Assembly (NCBI RefSeq): GCF_008710745.1
Contig: NZ_VYSA01000001.1
Location: 248,001 to 312,000, forward strand
DNA: 64,000 nt
Source of the DNA: Microbacterium rhizomatis
GTDB lineage: Bacteria > Actinomycetota > Actinomycetes > Actinomycetales > Microbacteriaceae
Direction: 5' to 3'
Position numbers and translations under genes: made by a program. Below the pieces are notes generated by a model, which did not search any database, was not told the DNA's origin, and was given only the letters and a program-made list of their open reading frames with translations. Position 1 is the stretch's first letter. The number at the start of each line of letters is the position of its first letter. Shown here in pieces: positions 24,968 to 32,408 of the stretch.

Positions 24968-25824
24968 TGACATTCGTCCTCGGCGGATTCCTGGCTGCAG
25001 GCATCCTGCTCGCGCTGTCTCCATGGCTGTGGCCGCATCGCTCGAGGCCGGCAGGCTCGCTGCTCCCGAGCCGACTGTCACGACTGCTGTCAGCCGCGGG
25101 CCTCGGGCATGTCCCGGCGCGGGGAATCCTCTGTGCCAGTGCAGGTTGCGCCGTGCTCAGTGCGGCGATCGTCTGGCTGGTCATCCCTGTGCCGGTACTC
25201 GCGGGCATCGCGGGTGTCGCATCCGGCTTTGCGCCGCTTGCGTGGTTGCGCGCTCGGGTCGCGCGCGTGCGCCGAGCCCGACGAAACCTCTGGCCGGACA
25301 TCTGCGACCTGCTCATCGCATCGGTGCGCGCGGGGATGGGGCTTCCGGATGCCGTGGCCAGCCTGGCAGAGTCGGCGCCGTCCGCGCTCCGACCGGCTTT
25401 CGGGCGTTTCGCCGGCGATCTTTCGGCATCCGGACATTTCGATTCCGGTGCTGTGCGCCTCAAGGAGGCGCTCGCAGATCCGGTGGCGGATCGCATCATC
25501 GAAACGCTGCGCATGGCGCGTCAGGTCGGTGGCACTGAGCTGACGACCGTCCTTCAGGCCCTTTCGACGTCGGTGCGCGCAGAGGCGGCGCTGCGATCCG
25601 AGGTCGAAGCCCGGCAGTCATGGGTGCGGGGAGCGGCGGTGCTCGGCGTCACCGCACCCTGGGTGATCCTTGCGCTCCTCGCCTTGCGACCGGAAGGTGC
25701 CCGGGCCTACGGCAGCCCGGACGGCGTCGTGCTGATCGTTGCCGGCGCACTCGTATCGGCGGTCGCCTTTCGCATCATGCTCCGGATCGGGCGCCTGCCC
25801 GAATCGAGGCGGTGGTTCGGCTGA
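24967..25824 (+). CDS. tadB: TadB-like pilus assembly membrane protein
   Basis: The protein has 285 residues with hydrophobic segments near the N-terminus (FVLGGFLAAGILLALSPWL), at about 55-95, and two at the C-terminus. The cytoplasmic region between them has the T2SSF/GspF fold pattern: LWPDICDLLIASVRAGMGLPDAVASLAE and GGTELTTVLQALSTSVRAEAALRSEVEARQSW. It forms the inner-membrane platform of the Tad pilus with TadC. It overlaps tadA by one base (TAATG) and tadC by 13 bases. Undamaged, though its partners on both sides are interrupted. Confidence 0.85.
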   Translation: MTFVLGGFLAAGILLALSPWLWPHRSRPAGSLLPSRLSRLLSAAGLGHVPARGILCASAGCAVLSAAIVWLVIPVPVLAGIAGVASGFAPLAWLRARVARVRRARRNLWPDICDLLIASVRAGMGLPDAVASLAESAPSALRPAFGRFAGDLSASGHFDSGAVRLKEALADPVADRIIETLRMARQVGGTELTTVLQALSTSVRAEAALRSEVEARQSWVRGAAVLGVTAPWVILALLALRPEGARAYGSPDGVVLIVAGALVSAVAFRIMLRIGRLPESRRWFG

Positions 25825-26693
25825 ACACGCTCGCCCTCACCCAGCTTGCGACGGCGATCGTCCTGGGCACGACGTTCGGCGCAGGGGTCTGTCTCCTCGT
25901 GTCGCTCGCACCGCGATGGGGCGCGGCGAATCTCTCGCGCCGCATCGCGCCCTACATCCGTGACGTGACCGACCCGAGAGGTACGACGGCATGGGCGAGC
26001 GCGGCTGCCTTCGACGCACCGTCGATCTGGCGGAACGTGCAGCATCGATTCGCGGGCGTAGTCGGCGGTTCGGAGGGCACGACCCGGCGGCTGCGCCAGG
26101 CGGGGTTGTCGGGGGATGTCGCATCCTTCCGTGGCACGCAGCTCGTGTGGGCGATCGGTGGTCTCGTGGTCGGTGGCGCGGTCCTGGTCGTCCTGGCACT
26201 GCTCGACAGATTCTCCGCTCTCGCCGTCCTGCTTCCCCCGGTTCTCGGCGTCACCGCCGCGATCGCAGCGGACTACCGCTTGACTCGCGCTGCGCGGGTG
26301 CGCGTCGGGCGCATTCAGGACGAACTGCCCACCGTCCTGGAGTTCCTCGCCCTCTGCCTGGCGGCAGGAGAGGGGCTTCTGGATTCCGTTCGCCGAGTCG
26401 GTGCCGTCGGCGCCGGAGACCTCACCACCGAGTTGCGCGGGGTGGTCCTCGCCGTGGGCACGGGGTCCTCCCTCGCCGAGGCGCTGACTCGCTCGGCCGG
26501 CGATCTCCAGATCCCTTCACTGTCGCGGTGCATCGATCATCTCGTCGCCGCGATAGATCGCGGCGCGCCTCTGGCTCACGTGCTGCACGCCCAGGCGGTC
26601 GATGCGAGAGAAGACGCTAAGCGCACTCTCATCGAGCAGGCGGGCCGCAAGGAGATCTACATGCTCATCCCTACTTGGTGGGCTTGCGCCTAG
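25812..26693 (+). pseudogene. tadC: tadC, 5' fragment (interrupted by the satellite)
   Basis: A T2SSF/TadC protein cut at codon 287. Visible are an N-terminal helix (LALTQLATAIVLGTTFGAG), a central hydrophobic pair and the conserved cytoplasmic block DELPTVLEFLALCLAAGEGL then LAHVLHAQAVDAREDAKRTL and GRKEIYMLIP. From position 26672 the frame runs into element DNA and adds six foreign residues (TWWACA) before a stop. The missing C-terminal 26 codons are at 41946-42026. The joined gene would give a 313-residue protein, normal for TadC. The start is GTG 25812, overlapping tadB. Confidence 0.9.
26655..26690 (+). other. Left attachment site of the satellite in tadC
   Basis: The host side reads ATGCTCATCCC. 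It shares only CC (26670-26671, within the Pro codon) with the right junction, as expected for a serine integrase with a two-base core. The element side continues TACTTGGTGGGCTTGCGCC. Confidence 0.75.
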
Positions 26694-26773
26694 CGCACCG
26701 ACGCTCCCCAAGTTCCCGTTCGAGGTCAGCCTCCGGGAAGCCGCCTAGCGGGCCCACAAGCCCCCGGCGGCGA

Positions 26774-26792
26774 CCGTCGCCGGGTCAACCCA
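26774..26792 (+). repeat. 19-base repeat with quasi-palindrome GGGTCAACCC (copy 1)
   Basis: CCGTCGCCGGGTCAACCCA occurs here, in the leader of the first satellite operon, and identically at 32294-32312. The core GGGTCAACCC also occurs at 31954-31963. It could be an operator for a satellite regulator. Confidence 0.5.
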
Positions 26793-26832
26793 CAGGGCCG
26801 CGAGGCCCGCCCAGGGAACAGGAAGCAATGAA

Positions 26833-27549
26833 ATGACGATATCCACAAAGGCGTTCCAGGATGCTTACGCCAAGTACCGCTCAGACATCGCGTCGGCGGT
26901 GAGGTACACGCATCGTGACCTCACCAACACGGGGACGGTGCGGCAACGGCACGCGCACATTATGAAGGCCCGCGCTGAACTGGTCAGCAAGATCCCTTCA
27001 GCGCCCGATCCGTCTCTGCTTACAGATCGCCGTCCCGGGGTGCTGGCGAAGCTCGCCCCGACGAACGCCGACCAGGTCGCGCTCGATGGACGGGAGTGGG
27101 CGAAGGTGCAGGCAATGCTGAAGGCAGGCCTCACGATCCAGCAGATCGCGCACGACGCGACCACGGTGGAGCGGCTGGCGGCGATCGCGAACAACGTCGA
27201 AATCTGGGCTTACGGACTGAACACGAACAGCCCGGAGGGGTTCGCGCAGGATGTCCGCGAGTTCGTGTTCGACCGTCTAGTCGCGATGGGTCACGAAGAG
27301 GCGGTGGGTGCGACCGTGGTCGACCAGACGTATCGGTCGACGGCAGCGTGGCACCAGTTCTTGTCAGACACGATCGAGGGGAAGGGCAACGCTTCGATTC
27401 AGGGGCTGTACGAGTTCGACCGTGACGGTTATGAGGCGGTGCTGGCAGTGAACTCACAACTGAACCCTGCGGGCGAAATCGACCGTGAGGCGGCGCGTCT
27501 CGACCAGCTGGTGTCCACCAAGCCCACGGACATCGTGGGGGTGATCTGA
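26833..27549 (+). CDS. Hypothetical satellite protein
   Basis: The protein has 238 residues, is mostly helical and soluble, and has no motif that I recognise. Visible are FQDAYAKYRSDIASAVRYTH, a segment ATTVERLAAIANNVEIWAYG and a C-terminal part rich in acidic residues. It starts at ATG (GGAACAGGAAGCA upstream) as the first gene from the left end, and the TerS-like gene follows after two bases. The pairing suggests a packaging or particle-related role, but I cannot support it from sequence. Confidence 0.6.
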   Translation: MTISTKAFQDAYAKYRSDIASAVRYTHRDLTNTGTVRQRHAHIMKARAELVSKIPSAPDPSLLTDRRPGVLAKLAPTNADQVALDGREWAKVQAMLKAGLTIQQIAHDATTVERLAAIANNVEIWAYGLNTNSPEGFAQDVREFVFDRLVAMGHEEAVGATVVDQTYRSTAAWHQFLSDTIEGKGNASIQGLYEFDRDGYEAVLAVNSQLNPAGEIDREAARLDQLVSTKPTDIVGVI

Positions 27550-27551
27550 GC

Positions 27552-28061
27552 GTGGTCTCGGGCGTGAAGACCGCTCCGGAGGTCGAGGCGGAGGTAATTC
27601 GGCTGGTCGGGGAGGGGCATTCCCGTCGTCAGGTGGCGACCGCGACCGGCGTCCATATGCAGACCGTCTCGCGGATCGTCCGCTCCACGCCCGGCCTTGA
27701 GTTCGCTCAGGTTGGGGGTGGGTCGAACGGCACTCCGGAGTCGATGGCGAACGCCAGGGGAGTGATGAGCGATTACGCGCGGAACCGTCGCGCGGCGCTG
27801 TCGGAGCGGATCCTCGATGAGACGGAGCGGACCCTGGATCTGCTCCAGTCGTCGAGGAACCCGCGTGAGCGTCAGTACCTCTCGCAGGCGCTCCGGAATC
27901 ATACGGGGGCTTATGCGGACCTGACAGTGCAGGATGCGAAGGCCGGTCCGGACATGAAGGGCGTTACTTCGGTGCTCGACATGGTGCTGGTGGGGCTTCG
28001 GGCGAAGTACAGCGAGAACACTCTTGCGCCGAACCCTGACCACGCTGAGTTCTACGAGTAG
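27552..28061 (+). CDS. HTH protein, terminase-small-subunit-like
   Basis: The protein has 169 residues. The N-terminal 45 residues are a homeodomain-like helix-turn-helix (EVIRLVGEGHSRRQVATATG, VHMQTVSRIVRS). The rest is a helical part with SDYARNRRAALSERILDETE and RTLDLLQSSRN, then REREYLSQALRNH-like sequence. That order, HTH then a long helical oligomerisation region, is what phage small terminases of actinobacteriophages look like. Satellites often carry their own TerS to redirect packaging. It could also be a simple regulator. No large terminase is present. GTG 27552 is taken as start; GTG 27564 is possible. Confidence 0.5.
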   Translation: MVSGVKTAPEVEAEVIRLVGEGHSRRQVATATGVHMQTVSRIVRSTPGLEFAQVGGGSNGTPESMANARGVMSDYARNRRAALSERILDETERTLDLLQSSRNPRERQYLSQALRNHTGAYADLTVQDAKAGPDMKGVTSVLDMVLVGLRAKYSENTLAPNPDHAEFYE

Positions 28062-28090
28062 GAGCGCCCTGCGCCTCTTCCGCGACCTGA

Positions 28091-28129
28091 GAGCCGCCGG
28101 ACGCCTGGGAAGGCCCGGCGGCTCTTTCG
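28091..28129. terminator. Hairpin terminator between convergent genes
   Basis: A stem GAGCCGCCGG/CCGGCGGCTC with a loop of about 14 bases is followed by TTTCGT. It lies between the plus-strand TerS-like gene and the minus-strand cargo gene and can serve the first of them. Confidence 0.75.
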
Positions 28130-28153
28130 TGTCCAGGAAGACCCCACGGAGCG

Positions 28154-28879
28154 TTAGCGGGATAGGTCGTCGGCCTCGTCGTCGGCAGGTGGCCTAGGCG
28201 CGGGGCGGTGTCGTATCTTTTCTGCAGCCTGATCGGCGGTCAGCAAGCCGCGTCGCCACTCGGCCAGTGTGTCAGCGGCGTTTTGGTAGTTCAGGGCCGT
28301 TTGCTGTGACGTTCGCTCGTTGCGCGCCGTCACAACGGCAAACGTTGCATCCAGGGGTTTTACATCGTCGGGGTGAGTAGCGGTCATCTGTGCGATGCGA
28401 ATTGCAGAGTGCATCTGCGCTTGCGCACCGTGCGGCGGGAGTGCCGCACCGCCCGCACTCAATTCGTGTCTGTACAAAAGCGTCGCAGCTTGCGCCGCTC
28501 CAATTCGTTCGATCACTGCCGCGACCGCTACATCAAATCGTTCGTGAGCCCTGAAGCCTCGATCCTGTTCGCGCTCGATTTGTCGCAGCATTCGTTCACT
28601 GGTCAGCTCTGACGAGCGATCTATTCGCGCTTGCTCGCGCTCGGCCTCACGATCTAGTCGGTCCTGCTTACGCTCTTCTTTCCGGTCCTCTCGGTCCTGC
28701 TTCTGTCGCCCGCGGGAGAGGAGCCACACTACAAATGCACCGGTTACGGCACCGAGGAAGGTCGCTGTCAGTGTGAGAAAGAACCCTGGCAAAGGGTCAA
28801 CATCAAGTGCGTTGGCGACGCCGTCAATCGCGCAGATTAGTGGCGTAGAGCAAGAGTCTGCGAACGGGATCACGACCAT
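28154..28879 (-). CDS. Membrane-anchored coiled-coil protein
   Basis: The protein has 241 residues. One transmembrane helix (LTLTATFLGAVTGAFVVWLL, about residues 36-55) is followed by a long highly charged helix rich in Arg, Glu, Asp and Gln (RQKQDREDRKEERKQDRLDR), then a globular C-terminal part. It lies directly downstream of the abortive-infection candidate on the same strand, so they may act together as sensor and effector or protect against phage. Base composition is lower in GC than its neighbours. The function is unknown. Confidence 0.6.
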   Translation of the reverse strand: MVVIPFADSCSTPLICAIDGVANALDVDPLPGFFLTLTATFLGAVTGAFVVWLLSRGRQKQDREDRKEERKQDRLDREAEREQARIDRSSELTSERMLRQIEREQDRGFRAHERFDVAVAAVIERIGAAQAATLLYRHELSAGGAALPPHGAQAQMHSAIRIAQMTATHPDDVKPLDATFAVVTARNERTSQQTALNYQNAADTLAEWRRGLLTADQAAEKIRHRPAPRPPADDEADDLSR

Positions 28880-28922
28880 ACGCTATCGGCGGTATCGAGT
28901 CGGACTAACGCACGACGCCCTG

Positions 28923-29771
28923 CTACTTGAGCAACCCCGTCTTCCGACCCTCTTCTATGAGATAGGAGACGAACGCTGAGCACGTCACCAATACATACTT
29001 GGCGAGAGCCTGGTCAGCGGACGCGGCTTCGATGCTCCCGTGGCGCACACCGTCCTCATCGGAGGTCCAGCCGTACATCTTGGACCACGCACCCTTGAGC
29101 GCGGAGTGGAGCTTCAGCCCGGCCGCTTCCAGCTTGGACAGTCCGGCGCCGAGCGTGCCTTCGCCGGTCATCATCCTAACGACCGCCTCAACCGCAGAGA
29201 TCGACTCCTTGATCGAGTTGGGATAGTCGGGCGTCTGGCGATCGGCAAGTAGTTCCAGGGCTCGGTCCAGCGCGTGACGCGCTCCCGCTATGGGGTCCGC
29301 ATCCAAGAGCGCCGCTGAGACAGCCTCAGCTTCGGCGTTGGAGTCAACCGGCGTGATTTCCAACCCGATCACCCGGTACGCGACCAGGTTGGATTCGAAG
29401 GTGTCGTTGAGGGCGCTAACGAACGCGCGTCTAAGCGGTGCGGAGGCACCTGTCTCGTTGCGTTCCCAATACTTCGCAAAGCGTTCGAGTAGGTCGAGGA
29501 CTTCGTTCCACGGGGCTGAGTACACAGCCTCCTTGATCCAGACCCACATTTTCCCCAGCGTCGGCATCTCGTCGCGAGCTTTCTCAAAATGCCAAATCCA
29601 GAGTGACTCTAAGGTCTGGCGTTCGGTCTCGTCGCGGTAGAAACTATTGAACTCGGGCGGTAGCACGGCGAGAAGGTTCCAGATCTCTCGTCTCGTGTCC
29701 GCGTCGAGGCTGTCGCGCTGGACGAGCGACCTCACTTCCTTCAACCCTTGCCGCTCTGAGAATGACGCCAT
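28923..29771 (-). CDS. AbiJ-like abortive infection candidate (AbiJ_NTD4 domain)
   Basis: The protein has 282 residues. The N-terminal region (FSERQGLKEVRSLVQRDSLD, TRREIWNLLAVL) matches the AbiJ N-terminal domain 4 pattern, and the C-terminal half (PNSIKESISAVEAVVRMM, WTSDEDGVRHG) matches the effector-like part seen in the same proteins, which resembles a HEPN-type domain with a conserved Arg-His. AbiJ-type proteins are linked to abortive infection of phages. The gene has low GC and a weak ribosome-binding site, which suggests cargo acquired separately. No partner antitoxin is obvious. Confidence 0.65.
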   Translation of the reverse strand: MASFSERQGLKEVRSLVQRDSLDADTRREIWNLLAVLPPEFNSFYRDETERQTLESLWIWHFEKARDEMPTLGKMWVWIKEAVYSAPWNEVLDLLERFAKYWERNETGASAPLRRAFVSALNDTFESNLVAYRVIGLEITPVDSNAEAEAVSAALLDADPIAGARHALDRALELLADRQTPDYPNSIKESISAVEAVVRMMTGEGTLGAGLSKLEAAGLKLHSALKGAWSKMYGWTSDEDGVRHGSIEAASADQALAKYVLVTCSAFVSYLIEEGRKTGLLK

Positions 29772-29891
29772 CTAGCAAGGTTATCGGTGGGGTATGACGA
29801 CTCCGGGTGTGGCCTCGCTCGCGACCCACGTCACCGCGAACTGTCTGGGCGTCGGTCGCATCGGAGCTGTGGCGTTGCCGCCGCTGACTCA

Positions 29892-30167
29892 CTATGGCGA
29901 CTGGCCTTGTCCCTTGAGGGCGTACGCCTTGAGAAACTCGCGCACTTCCTTATCGGATGCGCCGTACTTTTGGAGTCGACGCGCCCAGCGAAGGCCCAGC
30001 CAGGGGCGCACCCACTCAGCGAGGAAGTCTGCCACCTTGAGATGTCGCAGGAAGACAATAAGAAGCCAGACGCCTGCAAACACAGGAGTGGAGGGGAGTA
30101 AGACTCTCAACGCCTCTAGCAAGTCCACAGCACTCCCACTCAAAGGTAGACGTATGCGAATGCACAC
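29892..30167 (-). CDS. Small membrane protein, hypothetical
   Basis: The protein has 91 residues with one hydrophobic helix (LLPSTPVFAGVWLLIVFLRH) and a basic C-terminal half ending YGASDKEVREFLKAYALKG. It is on the cargo strand with unlike base composition. No family is recognised. Could be a small toxin-like or immunity-type protein; not demonstrated. Moderate doubt that it is expressed. Confidence 0.4.
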   Translation of the reverse strand: MCIRIRLPLSGSAVDLLEALRVLLPSTPVFAGVWLLIVFLRHLKVADFLAEWVRPWLGLRWARRLQKYGASDKEVREFLKAYALKGQGQSP

Positions 30168-30261
30168 GTCTTGATTTCCAATGAGCGGCAGGGGACCCGC
30201 GCTGAATTGTGTTTGCTGGGCTAAGCATGCACCGGATGATTTTGTCTGTCAAACCACGCGG

Positions 30262-30537
30262 TCAGTAGGGCGCGTTCGGCGCTCCACGCCTAGCGCCGTT
30301 TCGGCGCATGTGCTCCAGGTGCGTCCGGTGGGTGGCGAGCCTCAACGACGTCGCCCAGCCGATCACCTCGTCACCAAGCTTCGCCCGATACCGAATCTCG
30401 TTGTTGAGTCGACGTATCTCGATGACGCCGTAAACCCGGCCGTCCGGGTCCAGCATCCGCCACGTACCGGTCGGCCCTTCCTGGGCGGTCAGGATCGGGT
30501 GCCACTCGGCGGGGCTCATCTGCCAAGTATCGAACAT
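30262..30537 (-). CDS. Hypothetical small protein
   Basis: The protein has 91 residues and is Trp- and Arg-rich. The middle reads GTWRMLDPDGRVYGVIEIRR then AKLGDEVIGWATSLRLA, a beta-rich pattern found in small actinophage proteins of unknown role. Upstream of its start on the minus strand there is no gene for 260 bases, so it is probably expressed alone. Convincing composition, unknown function. Confidence 0.5.
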   Translation of the reverse strand: MFDTWQMSPAEWHPILTAQEGPTGTWRMLDPDGRVYGVIEIRRLNNEIRYRAKLGDEVIGWATSLRLATHRTHLEHMRRNGARRGAPNAPY

Positions 30538-30797
30538 AGGTTCGACTAGTTCAACCCGGTATGGGAACGCCCCCGGCGGGCCCAGGAGGAGACCCGCCGG
30601 GGGCTGTGAACCCCATCACCACTGCCAGCACTGACCGGCGGGCGCAACTCAACCATTCGAAGCCCAACGGCACAATGGTCGCGCCGACGTGTCGCGCACG
30701 TTGGTGTCCCATGTGGCGGGCACATCCCGCGTCGTAACCGCCTTGTCGGCATGATGCTCCTAGGCTTCGACGTAAATCCCCGGAGAGGATCAGCCCA

Positions 30798-31643
30798 TTG
30801 ACCGATAAGAAGCAGGAAGCCCGCGGCGAAGTCACGCAGGGCATATGGGTCGGTGATCCCGATGCTCTCTATCGTCTGGTCAAGGCTGTTGGCGACATTC
30901 GTGACTACGCTCGGCAACAGCAGCTCGCGGAACTCGTTGATGGAATCGCGACGCGTCGCGGGAAGTTCGACGTCGATTATGCGTGGGAGGCGGACGACGA
31001 GTCGCGGCAGCGCCGATGGCTTGCCCTTGAAGCAAACCTTCGCTCGGAAGTCGAGAGCATCTCCGCGATCACGATGAAGGCCAAGCAGAAGAGGTGGTCC
31101 CTCCAGCATTCGGGCGAACCGCAAGATGTGATTGCTGATATGGACGTCGAGGACGTGACGGAAATTGAGATTGCGTTCGGCGAGGGTTACAACTCACTTG
31201 TCAGCAAGTACATGCTGGTTGTGACCCTCGACGAGCGTCGTGCAAACGCACAGTTCCGAGGTCCCGAGCCGATTTTTGTCGACCTCGCTGCCAAACGACT
31301 GGAGGAGGAGTTCAGGCGACAGCGTCCCTGGTATTGGTGGCTTGACGAAGGCCCAGGTGCGTTGGTTCTTCTTGCCATGGCGGCCATTACGTCGGCGATA
31401 TTGGGCGTCTGGATGTTCAACTTGGGGTTCCCGCCGATAGGAACGACTGGCATCCTGAGCGTCGTCGTCGTCGGCCTCTTCTCACTCGCCGTTTGGGGTG
31501 TACGGAAGATGGTGAAGTCGTTCGAACTCGTGAAGGATGAGAGTCAGGCTGCAGGACGCAGGCGGTTCAAGATCGCAGGAATCGTCATCGCGTGGGTGGC
31601 CGCGACGATCGTGATTCCGCTGATACTTGCGCTTGTCGCCTAG
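30798..31643 (+). CDS. Membrane protein with charged N-terminal domain
   Basis: The protein has 281 residues. The N-terminal 180 residues are soluble and charged (YAWEADDESRQRRWLALEAN). Then follow three transmembrane helices: GPGALVLLAMAAITSAILGV, ILSVVVVGLFSLAVWGV and IAGIVIAWVAATIVIPLILA. The start is TTG 30798 behind GGAGAGGA; I see no better alternative. It lies in the low-GC cargo region, divergent from the defence gene block. A soluble sensor plus membrane module is a common plan of phage-defence effectors, but no motif proves it. Confidence 0.6.
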   Translation: MTDKKQEARGEVTQGIWVGDPDALYRLVKAVGDIRDYARQQQLAELVDGIATRRGKFDVDYAWEADDESRQRRWLALEANLRSEVESISAITMKAKQKRWSLQHSGEPQDVIADMDVEDVTEIEIAFGEGYNSLVSKYMLVVTLDERRANAQFRGPEPIFVDLAAKRLEEEFRRQRPWYWWLDEGPGALVLLAMAAITSAILGVWMFNLGFPPIGTTGILSVVVVGLFSLAVWGVRKMVKSFELVKDESQAAGRRRFKIAGIVIAWVAATIVIPLILALVA

Positions 31644-32160
31644 GCGAGATGCGGACTGAACGACCCCCAGTAGCCCCGCTACTTGAGCCACTTGGGGTCG
31701 CGCGGACCCGATCCGCCACCATCGGAACGATTCAATCAGGCGGATAAGATTCGCACAATTGTTCGAGTCCGCTGGGCATTATTCAAGATCTACAACTCGA
31801 ATTATGGAGGCTTACAAGCCTGTAGTTCCGAAATTGCGAGCGGTACCGCTGTCGTGTAAGGTCGGCGGCGTTCGGCACCGAAAGGTACCGAATGAACCGC
31901 AGGGGCTCTGGTTCCTGTCCCTGCGGCAGAGGTCAGTTCACTGGCCTTTGGCGGGGTCAACCCGCGGCGGTGTCGCAACCCTACTTTGCACGCCGTATCC
32001 CATGAGGCCGCTTCGGCGGGGAGTCGCAACCGCGGCTCTGTGGAAGATCTGACTCTAGATCGGTCCAGGACGAGAAATCGACCGGGGCTTTCCCTCACCG
32101 GATACAGGCGTGCTTTGTCGTCTTCAGAGCTCGCCTGGACGACCCAGTAGGGGAGACACG
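31644..32160. other. 517-base intergenic region with repeats, probable regulatory or replication region
   Basis: No convincing long gene lies here. The left half is AT-richer and holds small inverted repeats (AGGCTT-ac-AAGCCT near 31810) and two GGTACC boxes. The quasi-palindrome GGGTCAACCC is at 31954-31963. Two CGGnG-GTCGCAACC-like repeats lie near 31970 and 32015. Two very short frames overlap by ATGA near 31985, but I do not call them. This region probably controls the primase operon. Confidence 0.45.
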
Positions 32161-32277
32161 GTGGCTACCTCACCGATCACACAATGGGAAGCTCGACCGC
32201 TTCCCGCGGAAGACGTTCGACGCCTGTTGTCCTGGCTGTTCGGACCCACGAACGACGCCAGTGAGGTGTCGCGATGA
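32161..32277 (+). CDS. Very small protein, 38 residues
   Basis: GTG start behind AGGGGAGA. The frame includes ITQWEARPLPAEDVRRLLSW followed by LFGPTNDASEVSR and ends in an ATGA overlap with the next small gene. It is too short for homology judgement. The overlap chain (this gene, the 44-residue gene and the primase) supports that it is translated. Confidence 0.45.
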   Translation: MATSPITQWEARPLPAEDVRRLLSWLFGPTNDASEVSR

Positions 32278-32408
32278 ACGCGCCGACGCCCCGCCGTCGC
32301 CGGGTCAACCCAACCAGCAGGGGCTACGGGCTGCTCACATTCGCGATCCTTCTCGAATACGCAGCGCTCCTTTTCACCTTCGCCAACCTCTCCGGGGGTG
32401 GCGCATGA
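32274..32408 (+). CDS. Very small membrane protein, 44 residues
   Basis: Starts within the preceding stop (ATGA) and its own stop overlaps the primase start (ATGA). A basic start (PTPRRRRVNPTSRGYG) is followed by one hydrophobic helix (LLTFAILLEYAALLFTFANL). It contains the second copy of the 19-base repeat (32294-32312) in its coding part. It may be a membrane anchor or only a translational coupler. Confidence 0.45.
   Translation: MNAPTPRRRRVNPTSRGYGLLTFAILLEYAALLFTFANLSGGGA

Noticed and set aside
31759..32052. 97-codon frame in the satellite's regulatory region
   Set aside because: Its composition is not protein-like and it spans several repeats; the region looks regulatory.
32261..32404. 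Upstream extension of the satellite primase to 32261
   Set aside because: This region is covered by the 44-residue frame with matching ATGA overlaps, and primase homology begins after ATG 32405.
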